64,000 bases of DNA from an uncultured Duncaniella sp. Its GTDB lineage: Bacteria; Bacteroidota; Bacteroidia; Bacteroidales; Muribaculaceae. The stretch lies in NCBI GenBank assembly GCA_910577255.1, contig CAJTMH010000001.1, forward strand, positions 620,001 to 684,000. The letters run 5' to 3'. Positions 17,735-27,365 of this stretch are shown one piece after another. Under the pieces are notes generated by a model. The model was not told where the DNA came from. It worked only from the letters and a program-made list of their open reading frames with translations, and did no database searches. Position numbers and translations under genes: made by a program. Numbering within the stretch: the first letter of the stretch is position 1; every line of letters begins with the position of its first letter.

Positions 17735-17784
17735 GGCATAAAGCACATCATCAGGTCACAACCTAAAGTGCTTTATGCCTTTTT
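17735..17784 (+). terminator. Intrinsic terminator of rpoD
   Basis: GGCATAAAGCAC (17735-17746) pairs perfectly with GTGCTTTATGCC (17768-17779) and is followed by five T. The loop is 21 nt. Confidence 0.85.
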
Positions 17785-17823
17785 CTCATTCACCACCTAT
17801 CACCCACCTTAATAAGCAAAACC

Positions 17824-19005
17824 ATGTTAGCTTCAGCACTTTCATTGCTCCTGTCATTAACAGTCACCGTCACAAATCCGCTTGACTCTCCAAGAGAAGC
17901 CGTCCCGGTAATCATACCCATCTCAAACGTCAAAGGAGAAATTAACTCCGCCACCATAAAGGGGTATCCGGAACTCCCCTATCAGCTCGACGACCTTGAC
18001 GACGACGGACGCCCCGACGAACTCGTGTTTCTCCTCGACTTGAAACCAAATGCAAAGGAAACAATCTCAATCAACCTTTCCGACAAGCCTGAGACGAGAA
18101 AATTCACCGCCGGCACAAATGCCTACATCAGATTGAACGACAAAAATAAAAAGCACCCAAAGATAAATGCCATAGCCTTTCCCGGGAATGCCGACAACAG
18201 GCAGATGTATAACAGCATATATGGCCATGGCGTAGTGCTCGAAGGGTTATTCAACGCCATACGCATCTACATGGACAACCGTCAAAGTGTAGACCTGTAC
18301 GCAAAAAACACACCGCAGCTCGAACTTGATGTCACCGGATTCTACACCACTCCTGAGCAGCTCAAGCAGGGTTATGGCCGTGACATTCTTTGGGCAGGGA
18401 CTTCGGTCGCCTTAGGATCATTCAGAGGTTACGAAGACGGAACACCCCTCACTATCGACAGCGTCACCACACGCATGCAACGGGTAGTGACGACAGGGCC
18501 CATCCGCTCAATTGTGGAAGTCAACGACCGCGGTTGGGTATCTGCTCCCGGGAAAGCCCCTGTAGATATGCGCCAACGCTACACCATGTATGCCGGACAT
18601 CGTGATGTGGAAGTTGACATATTGCTTCGCGGAGCAAAAGCCGTGGATACATATTGCACCGGAATCCAAAAACTCGCCACCGACAATGTGGGATTCATCA
18701 ATGCCGATGGTCTGGCCGGAAGCTGGGGTAAAAATATTCCTGACAAGAATCTTCCTGACATCGACGAGACCCTCGGACTCGGGATATATGTGACTGCACC
18801 ATATCTTCAATCAGTTGTGGAAGATGACCTGAATTATCTTACCCTGCTGAAAGCCGATGCCAATGGGCATATCCGATATACATTCACCTCTGCAGCCCTG
18901 CGTGACACAACGTCGCCCCGCTCCTCTGAGGAATGGTTCTCCTACCTTGCCAAATGGAAAACCGACCTCATGCATCCGGTAAAAACCACCGTTAAAAAGA
19001 AATAG
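17824..19005 (+). CDS. DUF4861 family exported protein
   Basis: A 393-aa protein with a short signal peptide (about residues 1-17). The mature part is beta-rich and matches my recollection of DUF4861 proteins: an early NPLDSPREAVPVIIP segment, a DDDGRPDELVFLLDLKP motif resembling calcium-loop-like acidic turns, and a central YGHGVVLEGLFNAIRIYMDN region. Such proteins occur in Bacteroidetes polysaccharide loci, but no enzymatic activity can be assigned here. The next gene, an aldo-keto reductase, starts 24 nt downstream on the same strand, so the two are probably an operon. No lipobox is present, so the periplasm is the likely location. Confidence 0.75.
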   Translation: MLASALSLLLSLTVTVTNPLDSPREAVPVIIPISNVKGEINSATIKGYPELPYQLDDLDDDGRPDELVFLLDLKPNAKETISINLSDKPETRKFTAGTNAYIRLNDKNKKHPKINAIAFPGNADNRQMYNSIYGHGVVLEGLFNAIRIYMDNRQSVDLYAKNTPQLELDVTGFYTTPEQLKQGYGRDILWAGTSVALGSFRGYEDGTPLTIDSVTTRMQRVVTTGPIRSIVEVNDRGWVSAPGKAPVDMRQRYTMYAGHRDVEVDILLRGAKAVDTYCTGIQKLATDNVGFINADGLAGSWGKNIPDKNLPDIDETLGLGIYVTAPYLQSVVEDDLNYLTLLKADANGHIRYTFTSAALRDTTSPRSSEEWFSYLAKWKTDLMHPVKTTVKKK

Positions 19006-19028
19006 TCCACGCTTATCATCTACCACCA

Positions 19029-20060
19029 ATGATAGAACCAATTTACACTCCATCGCCAAAACGATATGATGGAAGCATGACATATCGCCGGTGTGGACGC
19101 AGCGGCATACTGCTACCGGCAATCTCTTTAGGGCTATGGCACAATTTCGGGGACGTCAACCCACTTTCTCGCTCAAAGGAAATACTGCACCATGCCTTTG
19201 ACCAGGGAATAGTCTCGTTTGACCTTGCCAACAATTACGGCCCATCCTACGGCTCAGCCGAAGAAACCTTCGGGATTGTAATGCAGAAATCCTTCAGACC
19301 ATACCGTGATGAAATGTTCATCGCCACAAAAGCCGGCTATGACATGTGGCCCGGTCCTTATGGCAACTGGGGTTCTCGCAAGTATCTCATATCCTCCCTT
19401 GACCAAAGCCTGAAAAGGATGAATCTGGATTATGTGGACATATTTTATAGCCACCGCTATGATCCGGAAACGCCGCTTGAAGAGACGCTCACCGCACTTG
19501 TTGACATCGTACGCCAGGGCAAAGCCCTCTATATAGGCATCTCACGCTGGCCCAAAAAGGCCATGGACTTTGCGAAACAGTTTCTTTCGCAGCGGGATGC
19601 TCCTTGCCTCTTGTTTCAGGACAAACTTAACATCTTCGACCGTGCACCTGAGACCTCGGGGATGCTTACCGATCTTGAAAATTCAGGCATCGGCTTCATC
19701 GCATTCTCTCCTTTAGCCCAGGGGTTACTCACCAACAGATATCTCCACGGCATTCCGGCAGATTCACGTGCAGCGGCAGGCAAGTTTCTATCCGCTGCCA
19801 ACCTCACTCATGGAATGATGGAGAAAATCACAAATCTTAACCGCATAGCGGCATCCAGAGACCAATCATTAGCACAAATGGCATTGGCGTGGCTGCTCAG
19901 GAAAAAAGAGGTGACATCTGTGATAGTGGGATGCAGTTCCATAGCCCAACTTGATGATTCCATATCATCACTTGCAAATCTTGAATTCACGTCCGAGCAA
20001 CTGGCCGAGATTGACAATTTAGCCGGTATCCAGTTAACCACCACCTCCCCCACACAGTAG
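19029..20060 (+). CDS. Aldo/keto reductase, YghZ-like
   Basis: A 343-aa NADPH-dependent aldo-keto reductase close to the YghZ/Kv-beta-like branch (L-glyceraldehyde 3-phosphate reductase in E. coli). AKR catalytic features are visible: FDLANNYGPSYGSAEE (Asp and the proton-donor Tyr), a Lys in FIATKAGYDMWPGPYG, YSHRYDPETPLEET on the strand carrying the catalytic His, and a C-terminal cofactor-binding segment SVIVGCSSIAQLDDS. The chain is cytoplasmic with no signal peptide. It forms a pair with the DUF4861 gene. A perfect palindromic terminator follows its stop. The physiological substrate is not evident from sequence; methylglyoxal or triose-phosphate detoxification are possibilities for this branch. 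Confidence 0.88.
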   Translation: MIEPIYTPSPKRYDGSMTYRRCGRSGILLPAISLGLWHNFGDVNPLSRSKEILHHAFDQGIVSFDLANNYGPSYGSAEETFGIVMQKSFRPYRDEMFIATKAGYDMWPGPYGNWGSRKYLISSLDQSLKRMNLDYVDIFYSHRYDPETPLEETLTALVDIVRQGKALYIGISRWPKKAMDFAKQFLSQRDAPCLLFQDKLNIFDRAPETSGMLTDLENSGIGFIAFSPLAQGLLTNRYLHGIPADSRAAAGKFLSAANLTHGMMEKITNLNRIAASRDQSLAQMALAWLLRKKEVTSVIVGCSSIAQLDDSISSLANLEFTSEQLAEIDNLAGIQLTTTSPTQ

Positions 20061-20066
20061 GACAAA

Positions 20067-20108
20067 CAGAAAGAGCCTGCAACTGATATCAGTTGCAGGC
20101 TCTTTCTG
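20067..20108 (+). terminator. Perfect palindromic terminator of the AKR operon
   Basis: A 42-nt perfect palindrome (21 bp each side, no unpaired loop in sequence terms) starts 6 nt after the aldo-keto reductase stop. Its 3' arm is T-rich (CTCTTTCTG). It could also stop the converging minus-strand transcript. Confidence 0.75.
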
Positions 20109-20115
20109 TCATGTG

Positions 20116-20154
20116 ATTCGGGCGGACACCGTCATATAGGGTGTTCGCCCGAAT
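20116..20154 (-). terminator. Hairpin after the OB-fold lipoprotein gene
   Basis: A 15-bp stem with one G-T wobble (20116-20130 with 20140-20154). It lies 13 nt beyond the stop of the minus-strand lipoprotein gene. It lacks a good T run on that strand, so it may act together with the adjacent palindrome. Confidence 0.5.
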
Positions 20155-20167
20155 TTATCATAAGTGA

Positions 20168-22243
20168 TTACCAATCGGCATCTTCGCCATCAGCATACCA
20201 CGTACAGCTCTTATATGAGAATTCGCCCTGACCGGTCACCACATACACCAGTGTCTCCTCATGAGCGGCACCGTCATAGGCAGTGAAGTTAATGGTATAA
20301 GTCACCTCCATACCATCGACAGGAGCAGCATCGGGATGCAGAGCACTCAACGCATTTTTCATTGTCTCGGTGCAGAAACGCTTCTTGACAAGAGCAGTTA
20401 TCTCGTCGTCAGTCAAGCCGTCATAACCCTCATAGCCTTCGGGGGCATTATTCTTGGCAGTAACCGCACGCACATCCACATTACCATAGTAGGCTGAGGC
20501 TCCAGACCAGAACTCAGCGTTGCCACGATAATCGATAAACGGAGTGGTCTTATCAATGACTGTGGCACCCATGGGCTTGGAGATATTATTGAACACCCAG
20601 TCGACACAGGCCATGTAATAACTATAGGAAGGCTCTGTATTGCGCGCATAAGGGAGAGTCACAACCACCGAGGGGTTATATGCCCAATTGCCATGCTGCT
20701 TGGTGAACTGGTCAACAGTGGCACCGGTGTTCTGCACCCAAGCACCTTCGGCATTGGCGATGAACTCCATAGCCTTATAGCTTGACTCGGAATTGGCATA
20801 GTAATTGTATACAACAATTTTAACCTCATCCTCAGCAGCATAGGGGAACTTGTTGCCAAGATACTTCGGGAGAAGTTCCTGAGGCAGAGTTCCACTCAAG
20901 TCAGCATTTCGACCCATAGCAGCGTAATCAGCAGGCTGAAGAACAACAGTATTATTTGGTACCGACCAGTTGCTGCCGTTATAGTAATAGATACCGGTTT
21001 TGGATTCGGTAGGAACTTCGGCAGCAGGCGCACGGTGCTTGATTGACTTGGATGTCTTACCGTCAACAGAAGTAATCACCACATTATAGTACTTACCACC
21101 TGAAATAGTAATGAAGTAACCACATATAGTGTAGGTCTCGCCATCGCTGATAAGTTCACGGATGTTATTGGGCACCATGTAACCACTACCTTGGCTTGAA
21201 GAGGCTCCGTCAAGGGTGAAATTATAATAATTACCGCTCACACTTGCCTTGCCGCGGAATGTGACATACTGGGCGAGGGCATCATCAGTGCGGGTGATGG
21301 CATTATCCATATCAGGGCCTGTGACGGTGACAGGTGTAGGATATGAGTAATTTTCATCCTCACCTTCCACTGTATAGCTATCGGAGGTAATGGCTATCTG
21401 ATAGCCCTTATTATATGAACCGATTGTGCCATTGAGAGTAATCTGCGAACCGATCGAAACACTGTTTGTGTCGAACCCGCTTGCCTGATAACAAAGAATT
21501 GAGCCGGTAGCATCAGTGAGAATAAAACCTCGTGAATCAATGGCGGTAACAATACCATTTATCTCAACCACATCGTCAAGACTCACCGAACCGAGCACAC
21601 TCGAGATTTCCCATGAAGGTGTTTCAGAGCCTCCGACATTGCCAAACACAGGATTTGTTGAAGCCTCCTTATAATTCACCACGACATATTCTCCTGCTGT
21701 AGCATCGGGGATGGCACTCTTAAGAATCGAGGGAAGATTTGATGCGGCTGTAAGCGCAGGGGCGAAACCTCCGATATAATCCTCCTCACTGCCCCAAGCC
21801 TGCTGATAATCGGCGTTGCTGACAGTATATGTGCGGACACCGTTGTTGATTGTCAGAACCTCTTCAGGCTGATTGCTCGCGAGATTATAGGTGACTTTAA
21901 CCGACGACTCGTTGTTCATTGAGAAATAGGGGAACGAAGAGTCGGTCAGAAGTGCCGGAATATACTTGCGGGCCTCCTCAGGAGTGGCAAACGAACAATT
22001 AGTACCGATAGCGGCCAAGGCATCAGCCTCACCGGCAGCTTCAGCAAGAGATTTATTGGTAGAATTGGACGCGATTGACTTATAGTCGGCTTCGGTCAGA
22101 GTATAGCTTACTGTTTCAACCTTTGAATAGGACGGCGGCTCTTCAAAGCCGTCAAGTTTGTCGTTCCAGGCATTTTCGTCACAGCTTGAAAACAAGGCGG
22201 CGCACCCGGCAAACAGCAATGTATATTTGAATGAATTTTTCAT
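20168..22243 (-). CDS. Lipoprotein with central OB-fold domain, partner of a TonB receptor
   Basis: A 691-aa outer-membrane-type lipoprotein. The ATG at 22243 opens a signal ending at Cys21 (LFSSCDEN); the upstream eight codons are excluded. Residues about 30-200 are two repeats of an ADY-centred segment (TLTEADYKSIASN and YTVSNADYQQAWGSEEDYIG). Residues about 221-290 form an OB-fold resembling DUF5689/nucleic-acid-binding lipoproteins (VVEINGIVTAIDSRGFILTD). A second beta-rich part repeats the VLQPADYAAMG motif, followed by a C-terminal domain ending in FSYKSCTWYADGEDADW. It lies 39 nt downstream of the TonB receptor gene and is surely co-transcribed, taking the place of a SusD-like partner. 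The ligand is unknown. Confidence 0.75.
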   Translation of the reverse strand: MKNSFKYTLLFAGCAALFSSCDENAWNDKLDGFEEPPSYSKVETVSYTLTEADYKSIASNSTNKSLAEAAGEADALAAIGTNCSFATPEEARKYIPALLTDSSFPYFSMNNESSVKVTYNLASNQPEEVLTINNGVRTYTVSNADYQQAWGSEEDYIGGFAPALTAASNLPSILKSAIPDATAGEYVVVNYKEASTNPVFGNVGGSETPSWEISSVLGSVSLDDVVEINGIVTAIDSRGFILTDATGSILCYQASGFDTNSVSIGSQITLNGTIGSYNKGYQIAITSDSYTVEGEDENYSYPTPVTVTGPDMDNAITRTDDALAQYVTFRGKASVSGNYYNFTLDGASSSQGSGYMVPNNIRELISDGETYTICGYFITISGGKYYNVVITSVDGKTSKSIKHRAPAAEVPTESKTGIYYYNGSNWSVPNNTVVLQPADYAAMGRNADLSGTLPQELLPKYLGNKFPYAAEDEVKIVVYNYYANSESSYKAMEFIANAEGAWVQNTGATVDQFTKQHGNWAYNPSVVVTLPYARNTEPSYSYYMACVDWVFNNISKPMGATVIDKTTPFIDYRGNAEFWSGASAYYGNVDVRAVTAKNNAPEGYEGYDGLTDDEITALVKKRFCTETMKNALSALHPDAAPVDGMEVTYTINFTAYDGAAHEETLVYVVTGQGEFSYKSCTWYADGEDADW

Positions 22244-22282
22244 ATCGTAATTCTTTTTACTGTACATGTACTTTATGACTTC

Positions 22283-25003
22283 TTAGAATGCCACTTTGAG
22301 ACGCAGTGCATAAGTGCGGCCGAAAGAATAGAAGATTCTGTAGGCATTCTCCCAGGTACCGTTAACACCCGAAGCAGTGTAGGCATCCATCACATAGTTG
22401 TAGTTACACAGGTTGTAGACATTACCGAAGATTGTAGCATCAAGACCACCTATGTTGAACTGATAACTTGCCGAAAGGTCAAGCTGGTTACCCCAGGGTA
22501 TTTCCCAAGGAGAGCCGACATTAATGACAGCGCCGGGAGCATAGTCACTGGCCGAGATAGAGAAGTCGCTATAGTTGCGGGCATTGAATGTCCAGTCAAT
22601 GCCTACACGCCACCCCTTGAGAGGTTTGATGTTGGCACCGATATAGCCTGTGGTCTGAGCGGAACCACCTACCTTACGACCCTTCTGGTTGAGGATGGCA
22701 TGTGCATGGTCAGGAGCATAGACACCTGATGCAAGAGCGCCGTCCTTGGTGTTAGTGATAGGCTGTCCATAACTGTTATAGAAGTAGCCCTTTGTGTTGC
22801 TATCCCATACCCAGTCACCGACAGAGAGCATACCGTTGATGTCGAGCCAGCGTGTGGGACGATAAGTGAAGTTAAGCTCCACACCCATGTGGCGAGCATC
22901 CACACCCTCCATATTGAAGAAGTATTTAGTGCCATCCGACATGTCGCTTGAGCGGGTTGCAGTCTTATCCATCCACTTAGTATAGTATCCGTTAAGAGTG
23001 GCGGTGAAAATCGGCGAATGGAATTCATATCCGAGTTCGAATGATCCGACCTTCTCATTCACAGCGTTGGGGTTGGTTGCATTTGAAGTGGCAGCCTGAA
23101 GGAAGGCACCGCCCGAGAAGAATGGAGCACGGGTAATGTAACCACCGTTGAAATATACGTTGTTGTGACGGTCAATGTTATAGTTGGCGCCACCCTTGAT
23201 GGTACCTGCAAGGAAGTTTACTGTCTCTGATTTGGAATGTGCCTTGTCGTAGTAGAAGTGGTCGACACGCCAATAAGAAGTATTAGAGAACGATCCGGCA
23301 AGCACCGTGGTCAGCTTGTTGTCAAGGAATGTGTATTCAAGCTGTGCGAACAGACCTTCCTGCGCGGTGTGGCCATCGTAGTCACGATATACGACGTCGC
23401 CTACACCGAGCTTCTGGTACTTCCAGTTGGGATCAGCAGCAGCGGCATTATTTTCGGGGAGTACACCCTTACGCGAGCTGTCGTCCATGAAATATTCACC
23501 GTCATAGAGGTCCACGATTTTATTATTGTGGAATCCTACATAGTAACGCATGTCAATACCGGCAGTGAGATTAAGATTATGCTTAAGCTCATTCTTATAA
23601 GTCGAGACAAGGCCATACCAGTTGTGGCTATTGTTGGACTTCGACATGATCATGTTTGAACCGGTGGTCGAAGCCATGTTCATTTCCTGGATGGCAGCAT
23701 AGTCGAAAGTGCCGTCAGCACGGCGGAACAGGGTGTTGAGCACACCGTTGCTCGCACCATACCAGCTGGTGTTGCTGAGTGAATTTCCGTTATATGAGCC
23801 ACGGCCCTGACCGCTATAGCCATAACCGGAAGCGAGGCTTACATAAATGGCCGAAGACAGAGAAGACTTCTGGTTGATCTGCCAGATGTGGTTAAGTGAA
23901 ATCTGCGGTTTGTGATAAACATTCTTATTGGATGAGCGAACCTGGCCGTCAAGGTCGTAACCGAAAGTCGGGTTATACTTATACATGCTCTCGCCATCCA
24001 TATAGTTTCTCACTCCCTGCCATCCTTCGATGCTCAGACCATCTTGCGATGAGCGTTTATAGTGGGTCTGAGGCGAACCGAACGCAGTAAGTGACAGCTG
24101 ATGCTTGTCATTGATACGCTTCGAGATGTTAAGGAAGTAGGTGTAGGCGTCGAAATCAGTGCCCTGGACATATCCGTCGCCCCATTTGCGCGAACCGAGA
24201 AGGGTGATGGCCCAACCTTTCTCGTTGACACCTGTCGACACCGAGAAGCCTATCTGATTAAGGCCGTCATTACCCATGCCGTAGAACACGTTGCCACCAC
24301 GTTTCACATCAAGGCTCTTGGTTGTGATGTTAATAGTACCACCGACCGAAGGCACCGACACGATAGCCGCTCCCAGACCACGCTGAGTCTGCATCGAGGC
24401 AGTCACATCGGAAAGGCCGGCCCAATTGGACCAGTAGATACCGCCCCACTCCATATCATTGATAGGAATACCGTTGATGAGCGCTGCGACATTTTCTGAT
24501 TTGAAGCCACGCATATTGATTTTAGCGTCACCATATCCGCCGCCGTCCTTTGTGGCCCATACACCCGGAGTGGTCTTCAACACTTCAGGAAACTCCTGGT
24601 TGCCAAGTTTGGTCTCTATGTTCATTGCATCGATCGACGACACAGCCACTGGTGTACGGCGTGTACGAGCTATTGACTGCGTAACCACCACGTCCTGAAG
24701 CATCTGTGACTCCACATCGAGAGCCACTTCTCCTAAATCGGCCTGGGCACGCAGATCAATTGGTTTGTAACCGATGTAGTTGACATGAATGTCACGCCCT
24801 TTTGGCACTGTGACAACAAATCGTCCGTCGATGTCAGTGGTAGCAACGATTTTTGTACCCGGGACTGAAATAGTCGCGCCAATCACTGGCTCGCCGAGCT
24901 CGTTGACAATCACGCCACTACACTTGATATCATCAGGCGCAGCCATAGCAGCCGCACTTGCCAGCCAGATAGTACCGGCTAAGAGAAGTAGTCTCTTAAA
25001 CAT
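22283..25003 (-). CDS. TonB-dependent receptor with carboxypeptidase-regulatory domain
   Basis: A 906-aa outer-membrane receptor. Signal peptide at residues 1-21; N-terminal carboxypeptidase-regulatory-like beta-sandwich at about 26-105 (GVIVNELGEPVIGATISVPG); plug at about 110-235 with MLQDVVVTQSIARTRRTPVA, a TonB-box-like stretch, and GGTINITTKS. The remainder is a 22-strand-type barrel ending in the usual aromatic terminus (YALRLKVAF). Downstream is an OB-fold lipoprotein in place of SusD. Upstream is a divergent sensor kinase/response regulator pair. About 300 nt of leader lies between a -7 element (25306-25313) and the ATG, with a terminator-like hairpin in it. The substrate is unknown. 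Confidence 0.9.
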   Translation of the reverse strand: MFKRLLLLAGTIWLASAAAMAAPDDIKCSGVIVNELGEPVIGATISVPGTKIVATTDIDGRFVVTVPKGRDIHVNYIGYKPIDLRAQADLGEVALDVESQMLQDVVVTQSIARTRRTPVAVSSIDAMNIETKLGNQEFPEVLKTTPGVWATKDGGGYGDAKINMRGFKSENVAALINGIPINDMEWGGIYWSNWAGLSDVTASMQTQRGLGAAIVSVPSVGGTINITTKSLDVKRGGNVFYGMGNDGLNQIGFSVSTGVNEKGWAITLLGSRKWGDGYVQGTDFDAYTYFLNISKRINDKHQLSLTAFGSPQTHYKRSSQDGLSIEGWQGVRNYMDGESMYKYNPTFGYDLDGQVRSSNKNVYHKPQISLNHIWQINQKSSLSSAIYVSLASGYGYSGQGRGSYNGNSLSNTSWYGASNGVLNTLFRRADGTFDYAAIQEMNMASTTGSNMIMSKSNNSHNWYGLVSTYKNELKHNLNLTAGIDMRYYVGFHNNKIVDLYDGEYFMDDSSRKGVLPENNAAAADPNWKYQKLGVGDVVYRDYDGHTAQEGLFAQLEYTFLDNKLTTVLAGSFSNTSYWRVDHFYYDKAHSKSETVNFLAGTIKGGANYNIDRHNNVYFNGGYITRAPFFSGGAFLQAATSNATNPNAVNEKVGSFELGYEFHSPIFTATLNGYYTKWMDKTATRSSDMSDGTKYFFNMEGVDARHMGVELNFTYRPTRWLDINGMLSVGDWVWDSNTKGYFYNSYGQPITNTKDGALASGVYAPDHAHAILNQKGRKVGGSAQTTGYIGANIKPLKGWRVGIDWTFNARNYSDFSISASDYAPGAVINVGSPWEIPWGNQLDLSASYQFNIGGLDATIFGNVYNLCNYNYVMDAYTASGVNGTWENAYRIFYSFGRTYALRLKVAF

Positions 25004-25160
25004 AATAATGACTGATTAGTTAGTAAATATTTGTAGTTGTGCTATACATGCAATTTAAGGTTTGTCGGGCCGGATAGAGAAATATCAGCCGAAACAAATG
25101 ATAATTTTTCACAAAATTAATCAAATTTGTTTAATCACACCCTATTATTACCAATAAAAA

Positions 25161-25192
25161 GACGGAAAGGCGATAAAATCCGCCTTTCCGTC
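25161..25192 (-). terminator. Terminator-like hairpin in the leader of the TonB receptor
   Basis: Perfect 12-bp stem (25161-25172 with 25181-25192), 8-nt loop, followed on the minus strand by TTTTTATT. It lies between the predicted -7 element (25306-25313) and the receptor ATG at 25003, so it would terminate a leader of about 145 nt or act as an attenuator. Confidence 0.7.
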
Positions 25193-25252
25193 CGTGTGTT
25201 TTCCCATATTAAACCTGTTATTTTTATTCCTACATTTCAAAAAATTAGGTTG

Positions 25253-25291
25253 CTAATTTAATGTCTCAATAATCGAGCCAATCTTGCTCAT
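25253..25291 (-). CDS. Possible 12-codon leader peptide
   Basis: A minus-strand ATG at 25291 starts MSKIGSIIETLN and stops at 25253. It begins about 9 nt after the predicted transcription start and precedes the terminator-like hairpin by about 60 nt. Such a short frame can occur by chance. It is listed only because of its place at the start of an apparent attenuated leader. Confidence 0.25.
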   Translation of the reverse strand: MSKIGSIIETLN

Positions 25292-25305
25292 TTATTTTTC
25301 TGTGA

Positions 25306-25313
25306 CAAAAGTA
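25306..25313 (-). promoter_or_regulatory. -7 element for the TonB receptor leader
   Basis: Minus-strand TACTTTTG matches TAnnTTTG. The -33 position is not conserved. No better candidate is seen closer to the receptor gene. Confidence 0.45.
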
Positions 25314-25392
25314 TAAATTCTTGCTCATTATAATTCTCACACGTTTATGTGATAGGGGCAGCAATAAACGTTATTAATTGTTAAACATTGTC

Positions 25393-25400
25393 TATTTTTG
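25393..25400 (+). promoter_or_regulatory. -7 element of the sensor kinase gene
   Basis: TATTTTTG matches TAnnTTTG and gives a leader of about 50 nt before the ATG at 25457. It diverges from the TonB receptor promoter about 80 nt away. Confidence 0.45.
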
Positions 25401-25456
25401 GCCTAAACTTAGGTAGGAGACCACATTTTTCATTTAATTTGTAGAAAATTTAACAC

Positions 25457-27325
25457 ATGAATCGACGCTTCCTTTCCCCCTTAATAATTATACTTCTTCT
25501 ATCTTTTCCTCTTTTCATTGCTTCCGGAGCTGATGGACGCACTGTCAGCTCATATAAGCATGCAGAGGAGCTGATGGCAGATGGTGAGCTTGAGGAGGCA
25601 CAGAGAATATTCGACTCAATTTTCGCAATACCCGGCTTCGAGAACGACACTATGTATGGGCGTGTGCTCGTGGAGCAATCCACGCTCTACAGCTATCTCG
25701 GAGACAGGGAAAAATCACGGCTTACCGCACTTAAAGCCGTGAAAGTCCTTGATCCGGACGGTGACCAGATAGTCAACACGAGCCTATGGAACAATCTCGG
25801 TATAGCCTACAACCGTTCCGATAAAATCGACTCGGCACTTATATGCTATGAACGCTCTCTCGAACATGCCCGCCGCTCAGGCGACCTTTCATGGGTAGCC
25901 ACGGCGGAACTTAACATCGGTGTCCTCTACTATAATCAAAAGCGATATTCCGATTCGAAACAATACTTCATTAATGCTGCCAGCCACTCGGAAGAGTGTG
26001 AAGACGGCATGTCGCAATTCTATTCACTCCAACTCCTCTCAGCAGTAGAAAACGAGCTTGGCAACGTTGACGCCTCCGGCTCGGCAATACGCAAGGCATG
26101 GGCACTTGCCATAGAGAGTGGCGATCCGAGCCTGCAGCTGAGATGCATCCCCTCTTTTTACGGCTACTTCTCCAAAAAAGAACTTGCCGATTCGGCCGAT
26201 TACTATATGTTGATAGGTGATTCACTCCTACCGTCAGTCCCCCAAGGATCGTCCACGGCCGGTGGCTTCCTGTCAGCCAGAGTGAAGCACAGCATGTCGA
26301 AAGGCCACTACGCCTCAGCTCTTGGTGATCTGCTGACGCTCAGGGAGATGTCAATGGGGCCTCCACGCAATGAGCTATATAAAGATATCGCCGAGTGTTA
26401 TGCCCGCACCGGAAACGACAAAGCCGCCTATCGATACATGGACTCCGCACGCATGTGGACCGACACCCTGTCGGCTCGCCAGTCAGCCAAAGCCATGGCT
26501 GAGTTTGACGTGAAGTACCACGCTATGGAGAAGGAAATCGAGAACCGGAGTTTACAGACCAATGTGCTCCACAAAGAACGCACCATACTTATCATCGCAC
26601 TCGTGCTGGCTGTGACAGTCGGGCTGGTCATATTCCTGATCGAACGGCAGCGCAGGATGAAACGCCGCATGCTGCTCCGCGAAAGGGAAGCAGAGATACG
26701 CAGCACCCACAGCTATATCGAAGGTATGGAACAAGAACGACGCTATTTTGCCCGCGAGCTTCACGACGGCGTTGCAGCCGACCTCCTGGCATTACGCCTA
26801 CGGCTAAGCAACGCAGGAGGCGACAATCAGCAATGCGCCGAAGCCGCCGAACGCCTCCGTTCCACCGTGCGCGCCATCTCCCACCGGCTGATGCCACCAG
26901 AATTCAAAAATGCCACACTGGAGCAAGTCATCGGCGACTACGTGAAGAATCTGTCATGCGATATGGACGGCCAGAATACCACATTCCCAACCATTGATTT
27001 CGTTGCGGCCGGTGTACCTGAGCATATCCCTTCCAATAAAGAACTGGAGATATACCGTATTTTTCAGGAAGAGATGACCAATATATTGCGTCATGCTCAT
27101 CCCACTCATATCGATGTGGCCCTTTCCGGCTCAATCTCGCCACGCTCGGTAAGCCTGACCATTGACCATGACGGAACCCACCCACCATCCGACGACACCC
27201 TCAAAAACTCGTCAGGGATTGGTATGCGCACCATAGCGGAGCGCATCAAGCTGCTTAACGGACATGTGGAGCGGGTTGTTAATAAATCAGTTGTTACTTT
27301 TACACTTACAGTTCCCCTAACTTAA
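25457..27325 (+). CDS. TPR-containing sensor histidine kinase (HisKA_3 type)
   Basis: A 622-aa inner-membrane two-component sensor. Signal peptide at residues 1-25; periplasmic TPR array at about 30-330 (NLGIAYNRSDKIDSALICYE is a typical repeat); transmembrane helix at about 377-396; coiled coil; then the NarX-type dimerisation domain with the phosphoacceptor in ARELHDGVAADLLALRLRLS (His436). The C-terminal HATPase has an N box (EMTNILRHAHPTHIDV) and G box (SSGIGMRTIAERIKLL), and LTIDHDG in the ADP-binding loop. The response regulator gene starts 40 nt downstream. The pair diverges from the TonB receptor/OB lipoprotein operon, a likely but unproven target. Confidence 0.92.
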   Translation: MNRRFLSPLIIILLLSFPLFIASGADGRTVSSYKHAEELMADGELEEAQRIFDSIFAIPGFENDTMYGRVLVEQSTLYSYLGDREKSRLTALKAVKVLDPDGDQIVNTSLWNNLGIAYNRSDKIDSALICYERSLEHARRSGDLSWVATAELNIGVLYYNQKRYSDSKQYFINAASHSEECEDGMSQFYSLQLLSAVENELGNVDASGSAIRKAWALAIESGDPSLQLRCIPSFYGYFSKKELADSADYYMLIGDSLLPSVPQGSSTAGGFLSARVKHSMSKGHYASALGDLLTLREMSMGPPRNELYKDIAECYARTGNDKAAYRYMDSARMWTDTLSARQSAKAMAEFDVKYHAMEKEIENRSLQTNVLHKERTILIIALVLAVTVGLVIFLIERQRRMKRRMLLREREAEIRSTHSYIEGMEQERRYFARELHDGVAADLLALRLRLSNAGGDNQQCAEAAERLRSTVRAISHRLMPPEFKNATLEQVIGDYVKNLSCDMDGQNTTFPTIDFVAAGVPEHIPSNKELEIYRIFQEEMTNILRHAHPTHIDVALSGSISPRSVSLTIDHDGTHPPSDDTLKNSSGIGMRTIAERIKLLNGHVERVVNKSVVTFTLTVPLT

Positions 27326-27365
27326 TGCAATTTTAACCTACAAAGTTACCATCCCTTTATTATTT

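Noticed and set aside
20067..20154. Two adjacent palindromes as a possible repeat element or transposon end.
   Set aside because: They lie exactly between convergent genes and behave as terminators. No target-site duplication or transposase is present, and the two sequences are unrelated.
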